Source: Hemicordylus capensis (lineage: Eukaryota > Chordata > Lepidosauria > Squamata > Cordylidae). Taken from it: a DNA stretch of 64,000 nucleotides. Positions 12,101 through 20,039 of the stretch are shown here, in pieces (the stretch's first letter is position 1; the number at the start of each line of letters is the position of its first letter). The notes beneath the pieces were generated by a model. It was not told the origin of the DNA. It searched no databases and saw nothing but the letters and a program-made list of their open reading frames with translations. The stretch lies in contig NC_069670.1 of assembly GCF_027244095.1 (NCBI RefSeq), forward strand, positions 20,201,820 to 20,265,819, read 5' to 3'. The position numbers and the translations under genes were made by a program.

Positions 12101-15100
12101 TAAATGCCCCGATAGCGATGCAAATATTGGCAGGTTCTAAGTCTGAGCGGAGATGCCACATGCTAGCGCTGTGCCCCACTGACCGCCTGCCTCTCCCCAT
12201 CCCGCCTCAGTGGTCCGATGTCCTGGAGCAGTTCTGCAACGCCGAGTTTTCGGTGAAGACCAGGCCTCAACCCTGCTGCAAGCTGGAGGGCGCGTCGCGG
12301 GAGGACTGCTTCGTCAGGGAGGCTCCGTCCCCGAATTACAGTGCCGGTCAAGGCCCAGAAGAGGGCAAGGCCTTCCTTCCTGCGCCTCTGCTCAGCCCTC
12401 AGCAGCTTCCAGAAATCTCCTTCCCTCCCGGTCAACCCACCAGGACCAACATCAAGAACATCTGCACTCTGCGCCGATTCCGGCCCACCTATCTCAGTGG
12501 CGTCCTCCCACGGTCGGGTAACACCTGGTTTGTGCGCCGAGCCCAGACCGTGAACCGTGTGGAGAAGGCCTTCAAGAAGTGTTGTCCGAAGCAAGACGTC
12601 AGCTGTGCCCGCCAAGGGGTGAGTGAACCAGGAGGACTCCCGTGCCAGTCTCCCCCACACGTTGGGCTGCATCTCCCAGCATCCTTTGCACTTACCTAGC
12701 AGCCGGCACTTGGGCCGGGAGGGTCCCCACCGCTGCCGCAGACCACAAAGTATCTGGGCGCTCCCTGTTTGAGAATTGTCCTTTGGTTGGGCATGATGTT
12801 CAGGCCAAACTGCTGAGCTCTATGATAGACTCGGGGCGGGTGGGGAGGGGGGCTCCCAGGCTTGTGGCTTTTTTCTCCTGCAGAAGCTCTGTCTCTTAGG
12901 TTTGGTGGCCTGAAATTCAACAGGTACAGTTGTTCTGGCCATTCAGAGACAAGGGAATCTGCTCTTCTTCAGTTTTCGTTATTTAGTTATTGTTCGGTTT
13001 ATATAGTGCCATTGATAAAACTTATCCCAAGGCAGTCAGTCAGTGTCTGTCTCTCTCTTTCTCTCTATCTTTCTATCTCTCTCTTTCTTTCTCTCTCTCT
13101 CTCTCTCTGGCTGTGAATATTTATATACTGCTCTTCAATCCAAGTTCTCAAAGCAGTTTACATAGAGAAAATAGGAATCAGTTAATAAGATGGATCTCTG
13201 TCCCCAAAGGGCTCGCAATCTAAAAAGAAACGTAAGGCAGATACCACCAGCAGCCACTGGAGGGATGCTGTGCTGGGGTTGGATAGGGCCAGTTGCTCTC
13301 CCCACTGGCAAATATTAAGAGGATCACCACTTTAAAAGGTGTCTCTTGGCTCACTTAGCCATAAATGGGTACATGATATGACTTACTGTATGTGCGTGCA
13401 TGTGAGTGAGAGCTCACCGTCTATGTACCTGACAAAGGGCGAGGTCTTTGCCCCAAGGGGCTTCCAGTCTATCATTCCAGGCAGGGGAGGGAACCTTCAT
13501 GTATCTGCTTCGGTGAAAACGCTACAGGTTCCTCTCTTTGAATAGACATTGGGGCCCCTGTAGTACTCTTGGGCCGTATACAACCCAGCTCCCACCTGCC
13601 CCGCACGAAAAAGGGAGTGAGGGGCGTCTCCGAGGGCTCCTGCGCTCCAGGAAGTGGGATCTCCTGACTACAAGCCCTTTCTCACCCGCAGATCTATGTA
13701 GGCTGTGGGGAATCTGGCCCTGGAGCGTATGTGGCATGGGGAAGGCACTTTGCCTATGCTCAGAGACACCCTTCCTTTTCTGTGACTGGAGTGTTGGTGT
13801 CTTCTTGCTGACACCATATGCCGAGAGCGGCTTCCCTCCTTGCCCCATTGCCTCATTCTGGGGTGGGGCAGAGGGGGGCCTGAATGCCCCGTAACTGGCC
13901 ACTCGGTTCTCCTGCTCTCCTCCTTTCCAAGGTGTCGCTCTAACCGTTGGCAATACATTTGTGTTCCCCCCCACCCTGCTCTCTCTCCTCCAGTGGCAAA
14001 AATCTCTGACTCAGTTCTGCAAGCAGGAGAGGATGGTGAAAGACCGAGTCCACGCCTGTTGCCAGGGGGGCAAGGTGGACTATGCCTGCTTTGCTTCCCA
14101 GGCCCCACACCCGGCCTACGACAAAGAGATTCAGGTGGTCAGCCTGGCCCAGGCGACCCCACCCCTTCTGGATCTGCTCTGCGGCCAGTTCATGCTCCTC
14201 ACTAAACAGTAAGTCCGCTGTTTGCCTTCTGCTGTCTGGTCTGATCCAGACACCTGGCCGGGGGAGGTGTTGATAGTGTGCCCTGGCCAAGAGACACCGT
14301 GAGCTGGCATGTCCTGAGTTCGAATCCCACCCCTTCTCAAGTTCAGCTGGTGACCTTTGCGTGGCTCTTTCTTCTCCGTACCCTCCGCCTGCACTACAGG
14401 GGTCATTCTAGGAGGGCTGTCATGAGACTAAGCAGACTGAATCCGTGCATGCTGGGGTTCTCAAACCTGAGCCCCCTTCTGTTGCTGGACTACAGCTCCC
14501 ACTGTTCCCAGCCACCGCAATGGCTGTTGTAGCTGGGGTTGATGGGAGTTGTAGTCCAACCACATGTGGAGATTGAAGAGACCCCCTTCATGAATGGATC
14601 GATACATCAGTGGAATTGGCACATATTTCTATATGAGTAGAAACAGTAGTGTTAAAGCCAGACAAAACATGGTTTAAATTTTTTGGAGGGTTTAGATTAT
14701 GTCGTGGTTACCATCTAAGCTAAGCAGGCTCTGCCCTGGTTGCATTTGAATGGGAGACATGTGAGCACTGTAAGAGATCCACCGTAGGGGAAGGGGCTGT
14801 TCTGGGTAGATCACCTGCCTGCTTGCGTGCAGAAGGCTCCCTGGCAGCATCTCCAAGATCAGGCTGAGCGAGAGTCCTGCCTGCGACCTTGGAGAAGCTG
14901 CTGCCAGTCTGTGTAGACAATACTGAGCAAGATGGACCAAGGGTCTGACTCAGTATATGGCAGCTTCCTATATTCCTAAGTTGGAGATTTTGTTGGGACG
15001 AAACATCAAAGAGGGCTGTTGTGGAGTGCAGAACTTGAGCCTGCCTGGCAAGGTCCCCTCTCTCCTGCCCGTCTTCTTGTCTGGCCTGTTTGGTGCCAAT

Positions 15101-16681
15101 AGCAAAGCTCCTGTGTACAGCACTTACCTGATGGGTGGGGAGCAGACACTGAAGGAGGAAGGTTCCCCAGTGAGCCCTGCGCTGTGGTTTTTCACGTGCG
15201 CAGACTCTACTTTGGGGCCTCTGAATGAGCCGCGTGTGATTTCTCTGCTTAAGCAGATTTAAAAATTGCGTTTCGTCTTCTCCAGGAGGCAAATTCCGGC
15301 TTTAGTCAAGAACATCACAGAACCCTGCTGCAAGCTGCAAGGCGACGAGAGGACACAGTGCGCAGAGTCGGCGGTGAGTAGTTACTTAGTCGGCTGTAGA
15401 AAGTAACTACTTAATCTGTAAGAAATGAGATAGAAGGGTGTACAACTGGCCGAATCCAGCAGGGCCTCAAGGTCCATCCATCTCTTGGGTATCTTGCTTC
15501 CCACAGTAGCCAGGCAGAACTTATATTCAGAGGTAGACTGTTGCTGAACCCAGAGGTTCCACTTCTAACTCAATTTCCGTGGCTGATAAGGACATAAGGA
15601 GAGGACCTGGCTGGAGCAAACAAAACCTTTATGTAGTCCTGCGTCCTGGTCATACAGTGGCCAACCTGATACCCTAATGGGAAGTGAGGCATGTAAGCAA
15701 ATGGGGCCCTCTTCCTGGTAGTTCCCAGGAATTTGGATTCTGAGGTAGACTGCCTCTACAGCTGGAGGCAGCATGTTGCCAGCATGACTTAGCTATTGAC
15801 AGACTTGTTCTCCCATGCATTGCTTCCTTCTCTATTACAAGCCACTTTGTGGCAGCAAACTCCACAAGGAGTTTATGAACTAATTACATGTGGTGTGAAG
15901 AAATATTTCCTCTTCTCTCTTGAACCTCCTGCCGAACCAATCTCATTGGATGATCCAATGAGCATTTTGGCAGAAGGAGAAAAATCTCTCTCTCTCCCCC
16001 CCCCACCACCTCCACACCACACCAATCTTATAAACCTCCGTCTTCAGTTGCATTATTTTTCTAAGCCAGAAAGACCAGAGGGTGTTGGCAAGAAGACTTG
16101 GCTAGCTTTGACACATCAGAGTGTGGAACTTCAATTGGCCTTGAGTTCCTTGGGCTCAGGGGCCTGTGTTGATTCTGTCTGGATAGTGTTGTCACCCCGG
16201 CTCCCGGATAGGCCTGGAGGCTCCTGGAATCGGATTTGGTCTCCAGGGGGGTCTTGACAGTGATCTTTGCTATTGTGAAAAATATGTGATCTTTGATATT
16301 TTGATATTGTGAAAAATATGAAGGGCTGGGGGAGATATCCAGCCCTGTGCCTAGAACTTGAGCCACATCCCTAATATTCATCCCACTCTGGAGAAAATGT
16401 GTCGGATTATAACAACCATCACAAATGATCGCTCTCCTCTCCCAGAGTAGATCTGGCCCGCTCGGGGAAAGCAAGCAACGTATTTCTGCTTCTGCATACC
16501 CCTGCTTACATTGACTTTCTCTCCCCAGAGCTCCCAGTTCATCACCACCCTCTGCAGCGCCCCAAAAGGCTCCTGGAAAGACCCCAAGAAATGCTGTGCC
16601 CAGCCAGAAGGTGCGCCACGCCAGGAGTGCTTCAACCGGAACTACCTGGCTGACATCTCGGTGGCCAGCGCCGCACGTTGA
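3035..16681 (+). CDS. ECM1: Extracellular matrix protein 1 (ECM1), complete spliced gene, 7 coding exons
   Basis: The coding sequence joins 3035-3104, 9310-9393, 11302-11657, 12211-12618, 13994-14208, 15286-15373 and 16529-16681: 1374 nt, 457 residues plus stop, all introns GT-AG. ECM1 is a secreted glycoprotein of skin, vessel wall and bone matrix with an albumin-like cysteine pattern. Seen here: a signal peptide (about 1-19), an acidic Pro-rich N-terminus without cysteine (to about 85), then six CC-X6-10-C motifs (CC at 155, 192, 294, 328, 392 and 429). Blocks recognisable from human ECM1 include FPPGRP (102-107), GSWNLP (126-131), AEFSVKTRP (181-189), FPPGQP with NIKNIC (241-255) and the C-terminal CFNRNYL (441-447). 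An NIT sequon at 387 sits where human has NMT. Human ECM1 is 540 residues; the difference is mostly the shorter Pro/Gln-rich N-terminal region and an absent C-terminal tail. Identification is by recalled family motifs, not by a search. Confidence 0.95.
3532..3644. mobile_element. Palindromic hAT-type MITE
   Basis: It starts CAGGGGTTCCCAACC and ends ACCCCTG, with inner arms AACTACAACCCCCATCATCC and GATGATGGGAGTTG. The flanks CTAGCAAG and CTATAAAG match at 6 of 8 positions, consistent with an aged 8-bp target duplication. It lies in ECM1 intron 1. A (TGCC)n run sits at 3299-3322. Confidence 0.7.
3840..4000 (-). mobile_element. tRNA-derived SINE (GTAGTGGTTAG family), diverged, antisense
   Basis: On the plus strand it shows CTCATAACAACCCTGCGAGG and GGATTTGAACCCACA, complements of the body and B box of the family. 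It is 5'-weak and diverged; it lies in intron 1. Confidence 0.6.
4001..4195 (-). mobile_element. SINE-like repeat with L2-type tail, antisense
   Basis: TTTCTATACCACCTTTCCAA, GGGCTCACAATCTAAAAAGA and ACACCAGCAACTGTCACTGG are the complement of the tail and body of the family seen at 1801. The head is missing. The following stretch, to 4440, has no recognised feature. Confidence 0.7.
4441..6090 (-). mobile_element. Non-LTR retrotransposon (LINE) fragment: RT C-terminal part and 3' UTR
   Basis: On the minus strand, an open frame at 6020-5601 encodes an RT thumb/C-terminal region with the FQYLGVDF motif and [10 protein letters not shown]-type sequence (here [10 protein letters not shown]). A second frame at 5336-5010 continues it with more decay. 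The 3' UTR runs down to about 4441, ending near CCTTTATTATGG on the plus strand. The 5' end is truncated. The clade (jockey/CR1-like) is judged by resemblance only. It sits antisense in ECM1 intron 1 and is itself split by a MITE at 5467-5603. Confidence 0.75.
5467..5603. mobile_element. 137-bp hAT-type MITE with perfect 8-bp target duplication
   Basis: It is flanked by GTCTAAGC on both sides (5459-5466 and 5604-5611). The terminal arms GCGTTCTCAACGTTGGG and CGTTGAGAATCCCT are inverted; the inner arms carry GATTATGGGAGTTGCAGTCC and its near complement. It is inserted in the LINE fragment, so it is younger than that LINE. Confidence 0.88.
6091..7739. other. ECM1 intron 1, no feature recognised
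   Basis: No recognised repeat or exon was found. Several short frames occur on both strands, but none has family features or splice support. Confidence 0.6.
7740..7925 (+). mobile_element. tRNA-Ala-headed SINE, sense
   Basis: The head GCCGCAGCTCAGGGGTGGG (A box) and GAGGTCCCGGGTTCCACCC (B box) resembles tRNA-Ala. The tail carries CTGAGAAAGGAGCC, CAGTCCGTGCAGACAATAC and GGACCAACAGTCTGACTC, the tail also used by the 5S-headed SINE. The stretch from about 7926 to 8694 has no recognised feature. Confidence 0.75.
8695..9235. mobile_element. Head-to-head pair of L2-tailed SINE-like repeats
   Basis: 8695-8960 is antisense (TTCAACCAAAGTTCAGAAAG, GGGTTCACAATC) and 8960-9235 is sense (AACTGAGCAAAGAGGCACC, GATTGTGAGCCCTTTGGGGA). 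Together they form a 540-bp imperfect palindrome that ends only about 75 bases before ECM1 exon 2. Confidence 0.75.
9310..9393 (+). CDS. ECM1: ECM1 coding exon 2 (acidic, Pro-rich mini-exon)
   Basis: This 84-bp symmetrical phase 1-1 exon encodes residues 24-51, with [11 protein letters not shown] followed by ILQQDITD. The acceptor is a pyrimidine run ending TTGCAG and the donor is GTAAGA. It has no cysteine. The ILQQDITD motif is echoed at the start of exon 3. The region corresponds to the variable Pro/Gln-rich N-terminal part of mammalian ECM1, which is much longer there. Confidence 0.88.
9500..9690. repeat. Short repeats around AATGCCTCTTCT in intron 2
   Basis: Three spaced units share CACGCAAAATGGAATGCCTC-like sequence, with inverted GAAGAGAGGCATTC between them. 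A related inverted pair with GTGAGAGAGAAGAGG occurs at 60485-60925, so this may be a small foldback element. Confidence 0.45.
10145..10325 (+). mobile_element. SINE body and tail (5S/tRNA-Ala type), sense, in intron 2
   Basis: It begins around GAAGAGCACAAGGTCCCAAG and runs through CCCTGGCAGCATCTCC, ACCTTGGAGAAGCCACTGCC and ACTCAGAATATGGCAACTTC to CTATATTCCTATG. The head is missing. A (CT)n run follows at 10444-10461. The stretch from 10462 to 10834 is without recognised features. Confidence 0.75.
10835..11060. mobile_element. Two diverged palindromic MITE copies in tandem
   Basis: GATGGGAATTGTAGTCCGGC (10880) and GATGGGAATTGTAGTACTGC (11016) mark two copies of the CATCATCCCC / GGGAGTTGTAGTCC hAT-MITE class, each with a partial opposite arm. 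No target duplications are visible. A small fragment of a tRNA-headed SINE follows at 11165-11225. Confidence 0.5.
11302..11657 (+). CDS. ECM1: ECM1 coding exon 3 (first Cys-rich segment)
   Basis: It encodes residues 52-170, from phase 1 to phase 0. It opens with an acidic stretch ending VLQREITDD, then a Gly/Arg linker, FPPGRP, paired cysteines in LCNIC, GSWNLP, an HLRRQGE helix, and [13 protein letters not shown]. Human ECM1 has the same order of blocks. The donor is GTGAGT. The exon is GC-rich (about two thirds by eye), unlike the neighbouring introns. Confidence 0.93.
11658..12210 (+). other. ECM1 intron 3
   Basis: This 553-bp intron lies between the GTGAGT donor and the CGCCTCAG acceptor. 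It has G- and A-rich runs but no recognised repeat. Confidence 0.85.
12211..12618 (+). CDS. ECM1: ECM1 coding exon 4 (second Cys-rich segment)
   Basis: It encodes residues 171-306 in phase 0-0. Two albumin-like units are visible: [13 protein letters not shown] followed by [12 protein letters not shown], and FPPGQP-NIKNIC-LRRF followed by FKKCC and C302. The acceptor is CCGCCTCAG and the donor GGGTGAGT. A 136-codon exon holding two repeat units matches the large Cys-rich exons of mammalian ECM1, which carry regions reported to bind matrix partners such as perlecan and MMP9; those functions are family knowledge and not visible here. Confidence 0.94.
12619..13109 (+). other. ECM1 intron 4, first part, with (CT)n tract
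   Basis: Unique sequence, then a pyrimidine run at about 13035-13110 (CTCTCTTTCT type) next to the SINE tail that follows. No exon signals were found. Confidence 0.7.
13110..13350 (-). mobile_element. SINE-like repeat with L2-type tail, antisense, in intron 4
   Basis: ATATACTGCTCTTCAATCCA, GGGCTCGCAATCTAAAAAGA and AGTTGCTCTCCCC match the family. The stretch from 13351 to 13993 of the intron shows no recognised feature. Confidence 0.75.
13994..14208 (+). CDS. ECM1: ECM1 coding exon 5 (third Cys-rich segment)
   Basis: It encodes residues 307-377 plus two bases of codon 378. It begins with W, as exon 4 does, and carries QFCKQE, then [11 protein letters not shown], then [10 protein letters not shown] and LCGQF with LLTKQ, matching human APYPNYDRDI and LCGNQRVLTK. 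The donor is GTAAGT. The shared start W-x3-L-x-Q-F-C of exons 4 and 5 reflects duplication of an ancestral repeat exon. Confidence 0.93.
14445..14590. mobile_element. Palindromic hAT-type MITE in intron 5
   Basis: GGGGTTCTCAAACCTGAGCC begins the element; the inner arms are GGACTACAGCTCCCACTG and GATGGGAGTTGTAGTCCAAC; the far end is AAGAGACCCCC. A diverged tRNA-headed SINE (B box GAGTTCGAATCCCACCC at 14318) precedes it at about 14285-14430. Confidence 0.65.
14690..14982 (+). mobile_element. 5S-headed SINE, sense, in intron 5
   Basis: The 5S-like head reads CTAAGCTAAGCAGGCTCTGC then GAATGGGAGAC (compare 5S rRNA AAGCTAAGCAGGGT and GGATGGGAGACC), followed by CCCTGGCAGCATCTCCAAG and the tail ending CAGCTTCCTATATTCCTA. 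It is near complete. Confidence 0.85.
15286..15373 (+). CDS. ECM1: ECM1 coding exon 6
   Basis: It encodes residues 378-407 (phase 2 to 0): [15 protein letters not shown], then [10 protein letters not shown]. The NIT sequon just before the CC pair corresponds to the NMT glycosylation site of human ECM1. The acceptor follows TTCGTCTTCTCCAG and the donor is GTGAGT. Confidence 0.9.
15374..16528 (+). other. ECM1 intron 6
   Basis: This intron has no repeat I can name with confidence. A CR1-like patch (CCCACAGTAGCCAGGCAG) lies near 15503. A duplicated phrase TTGTGAAAAATATG occurs at about 16274 and 16308. The long minus-strand frame overlapping exon 7 is a shadow of the coding strand. Confidence 0.6.
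16529..16681 (+). CDS. ECM1: ECM1 terminal coding exon 7 and stop
   Basis: It encodes residues 408-457: [33 protein letters not shown] and TGA at 16679. Human has WRDPALCC and CFNINYL at the same places but continues for about 25 more Ser/Gly/Glu-rich residues, which are absent here. The acceptor is TCTCTCCCCAG. Confidence 0.93.
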   Translation, partial: SSQFITTLCSAPKGSWKDPKKCCAQPEGAPRQECFNRNYLADISVASAAR

Positions 16682-17630
16682 CTCCACCCGACAAGAGCCG
16701 ACGGCATGCCTCTGAGCGGACTTTTGGCAAAGCACTAAAATGCACTGCCCTCTCGACTGGTCCCCTCTTCCCTGGCTCCAGTTCCACCCTTGGGGAACGG
16801 GGTTCATTGCTTCCCTGGCTTGTCCTCTAAATGGTCCACCCTCTGAGGTTGCCTCCCACCCAAGTCAGGGGCAGCGGGGCACTTGAAGCCTTCTGCACGC
16901 ACTGAATGCACTGCCCACTCAAGGGGGCCCCTCCGAGCCCCGGCTTCGATGCACTTTATCACCTGGGCAATTGCAACAGGCCAGTCTGGTAGTTTGTAAG
17001 TTCTCGATCATTCCTCCCGAGCTTCTTGTCCAACTTCGTCTTCCACCCCGGATGCTAACCCACTGAAGGCCATTGGCTGGGCATTGGAGGGGAGAAAACA
17101 GCATCCCTCTGACACTTCAGCCAGTTTGCAAAGTTGTTCCGTTGCATCCGGATTCAACGCTGCCAGATCTTGCTGCGATTTCTGTTCCCTGGTGTTCACT
17201 GTGCCCTGAAAAGGAGAGTCTGCGCTTGGCTCTGGGTTATATGTACATTGTAGAGATGCGCACGGACCAATTTTTGCGATTCAGTTCAAACTTGAATCCG
17301 ATCAGATTCGATTCGAGGTGGATAAGGTTAGATTAGGATTTGAATTGATTCGACCCACTGATAGTGATAGAGCTGATAGTGCCAAATTTAATGAAGTAGA
17401 GACTTGGAGAATTTGAGGGGCGGGGATTTTCAGAAGAACAGGCCCTCAGGCCCATTAGTGGCAGGAGAGTCCACAGGTCAGCATTTCGCTCTGCCAAGCT
17501 GCATTTCTGCATCTTGTTCTGGCGAACTCCATTGTGCTCACAGTGACAATGTATTTGTATATCCTGCTGTACGGCTCCCTGCCAGAAACAAAGGGCTCTT
17601 TGTAATAAACTTCCTTGTGGATGACCAATC
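16682..17630 (+). other. ECM1 3' UTR with poly(A) signal
   Basis: The first good AATAAA after the stop is at 17604-17609, followed by a GT-rich stretch (TTGTGG), which suits a cleavage site near 17625. The last third, from about 17250, contains an AT-rich interspersed repeat with a second copy at 18792. An earlier unusual signal cannot be excluded, in which case the UTR would be shorter. Confidence 0.55.
17250..17440. repeat. AT-rich interspersed repeat (GAGATG-GCAC type), first copy
   Basis: It starts TAGAGATGCGCACGG and continues with alternating ATTCGA/TCGAAT words. A second copy starts TAGAGATGTGCAC at 18792. Such elements with a GAGATGTGCAC start are common in squamate DNA; I cannot place the class. 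This copy lies inside the inferred ECM1 3' UTR. Confidence 0.55.
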
Positions 17631-17859
17631 TCGGTTGACTTTCTTGGCTTCTTCCTCCTCCTAAGCAAAAGCTTCTTCTCCCCCTTGCACTGGTGGTGGG
17701 GAGAGGCTCCTTCCGTGAGCAAACGAGGGCCACTTTATCACAGTGATGGGCTACAAAAACCCAACGCACAGCTTAGGCTGATTCCAAAACGTTCAAACTC
17801 CTTGACAAGGCTAACAAAAAAAAATCTACAGTGTTTTAGTTTAGGCAGCAAATGTTGTT

Positions 17860-17999
17860 TGTTCTATTTGCATCCCACCCTTCCTCTAAGGAGTGCATGT
17901 TCTTCCCACTCCCATTTAATCCTCATAACAACCCTCTCTTCTCACAAGAGAGTGGAGCTGGTCTTCTGGTAGCAAGCATGAACTGTCCTCGTTCTCTCT

Positions 18000-18042
<43 letters not shown>
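17860..18042. repeat. SINE fragment and (CA)n microsatellite
   Basis: 17860-17945 is an antisense fragment of the tRNA SINE tail (CTCCTCTAAGGAGTGCA-like, CTCATAACAACCC). A clean (CA)n run of about 21 units lies at 18001-18042. Confidence 0.65.
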
Positions 18043-18045
<3 letters not shown>

Positions 18046-18094
18046 CTCTAAGTGTCTACAGACATTATGTCTATATATCCACAACTCTACAGTC

Positions 18095-18545
18095 TCTATA
18101 TTTTTTTATTTATTTATTTATTTTTACGTTTCTATACCGCCTTTCGTTAAAAACACAACCCCAAGGCGGTTTACAAAAATTAAAACATACAATAAAAAAG
18201 CAATAAAAAACATCAAGCTAAAAACATATAAAAACAGCCATAAAAACAATACAACAGATAAAAACACACAGAAGCCGCCGTAAAATTATGTAAAAGCCTG
18301 GGTTAAAAGCCAAGTCTTTAAAAGCTTTCTAAAAGCCGTGATGGAGTCCGAGGAACGAATGGCCACTGGGAGAGCATTCCAGAGTCTGGGGGCAGCAACA
18401 GAGAAGGCCCTGTCCCGAGTGCACGACAGCCAGGCCTCCCTCATTGTTGGCACCCGGAGCAAGGCCCCTTCAGATGTCCTCGTCAGGTGGGCAACAACCC
18501 TTGGGAGCAGGCGGTCCCTCATACATAACATACATATATACATAT
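18095..18545 (-). mobile_element. L2/CR1-like LINE 3' end, antisense
   Basis: On the minus strand, 18543-18286 encodes a typical ORF2 C-terminus: RDRAFSVAAPRLWNALP, then FRKLLKTWL. The 3' UTR follows, ending in TATACCGCCTTTCG-type sequence and TTTATTTA repeats at about 18095. The core of the frame is intact for about 85 codons. Confidence 0.8.
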
Positions 18546-18559
18546 TTCACTTAGTGTCT

Positions 18560-18800
18560 CTCCATACAGGGAGGTTGTGGGAGCTCGCCTGGCTGATATG
18601 ACTACCTCCCTGAGGGAGGGTTGGATGCCATCTTGTCTGAAGGAGGAAGTGGTGAGACCCCTGGTGGAGGCCAGTCTCCAAGCTCCCATGGTTGGCTTAA
18701 ATAGTGGCTGACCAGCTCCAAGTGGTCTTGGAGGAAACGGATTATCTAGACCGATTTCAAACTGGCTTGGGAGCGGGCTATGGGGCTGAGACTAGAGATG
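18560..18800 (+). mobile_element. LINE reverse-transcriptase fragment, sense; inverted part of the same LINE
   Basis: The plus strand can be read as LREGWMPSCLKEEVVRPL and later YLDRFQTGLGAGYG-like sequence, the fingers/palm part of the same LINE class (typical form EGWLPSCLKEAVVRPLLKK, then FQSGFRPGYGTETAL), with frame decay. It abuts the antisense 3' end at 18545, the layout of a 5' inversion. Confidence 0.65.
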
Positions 18801-18950
18801 TGCACTAATTGATTTTTTTTAATTATTCAAGGTTGCATCAAATCAGCCAGATTCAATTCTATCTTGAATCTAACCCCATCGAATCAGCCCAGATTCAATT
18901 TGGATTTGATTCGAACTCAAATTGATTCGGCGGGGGGGGGGGTTTAAAGG
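18792..18950. repeat. AT-rich interspersed repeat (GAGATG-GCAC type), second copy
   Basis: TAGAGATGTGCAC is followed by AATCAGCCAGATTCAATTC and related alternations, ending in a G run at 18930. It is related to 17250-17440. Confidence 0.55.
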
Positions 18951-19434
18951 GCCAGGGGGCAACATTGTAGGTAGGGTGGTAGGTCATCTTACTATTAGGC
19001 AAACAAACGGCTGAAATTCCAAGAATTAGATATGATAGAGGACATTTTGGTGCTGCCCACCGACCCCTGTGTCTCCTTCAAGCATCTCTCCGGTAACTTA
19101 CTGTAAGAGAAATTCATCATGTGAATTGGGCCCTGACATTCTTGTAGCTGCCAGATTTTACACCTGTTGCAGATTCTGAGCAATACATGTATGGCAGCGA
19201 GGAGATGATGAGTGTGAGGATGCCATGCCACCTCTCTCTTTCTCTTACTGGGCATTTGCAAGGAGACTGGGGTTGGTGGAAGCCGCACGTCCCTCAAACC
19301 ATCTAGTTAGGCCCTGTGACAGAAGATAAAGGAGAGCCAGACAAAGGGAAGCTTCACAGCAAGAAGATTCCCAGGGACCACGATGTCCACCTTGCACAGT
19401 TAGAATATTAGAAAAGCCTTTAGACCCTTTGAAT
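18951..19434. other. Intergenic, no feature recognised
   Basis: Unique-looking sequence with no supported exon or named repeat. Confidence 0.55.
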
Positions 19435-19905
19435 TATAAAAATCATAGATCATTAGAGTTGGAAGGAACCTTTGGAGGCCTTCGATCTCAACCCCCTGAT
19501 CGGTGCAGGCCTCCCAGCCTCTGTGTGAAAACCGTCAGCCAAGGAGGGCCCACCACGGCATGTGGCAGACTGTTCCACTGTCAAACAGCTCTTACAATTA
19601 GGCAATTCCTCCTAATGTCTGGCCTAAATCTGCCTCCTTGTCATTCCAACCCACTGCCCTCAGAAGTAACAGAACACAGCTGCTCCTTCAATGGACTGAT
19701 GTGGAGATCATCTCTCCCCTCCATTTTCAATTCTCCAGACTAAGCATACCCAGCGTCTTCAGCTTCATGGGGCATGATTTTCAGACCTCTCGCCATCTTT
19801 GTTGGCCTCCCCTGAACCCAATCCAGTTTATCAGTGTCCTACTTAAAATGAGGGTCCTGACTTGGTCACAGCATTGTAAGTGAGGCCTGACCAGCCAGGA
19901 TAGAG
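19435..19905 (-). mobile_element. CR1 LINE 3' region, antisense
   Basis: AATCATAGATCATTAGAGTT with GGAAGGAACCTTTGGAGGCC is the complement of the CR1 3' end. It continues with the conserved CR1 phrases CCTCCTAATGTCTGGCCTAA, CAGACTAAGCATACCCAG and TGAGGCCTGACCAG. It is 5'-truncated at about 19905. Confidence 0.88.
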
Positions 19906-20039
19906 AGTGAGATACCCACGCAAACCATCCACGTTGGGAGGGCAATCTAACCTACAACTAAGGCCTAGGGAACCACAGCACAGCCATCTTAGTACGAAGT
20001 CCCATAACTCTCTATGCCGCTTCCACACTGGAAACTAAT

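Noticed and set aside
14690-14982. 5S-like segment as a functional 5S rRNA gene
   Set aside because: Only short 5S-like blocks remain, followed by a SINE body and tail; many dispersed copies.
16061-16807. 248-codon minus-strand frame over ECM1 exon 7
   Set aside because: It is a shadow of the coding strand; the exon is clearly ECM1 in sense orientation.
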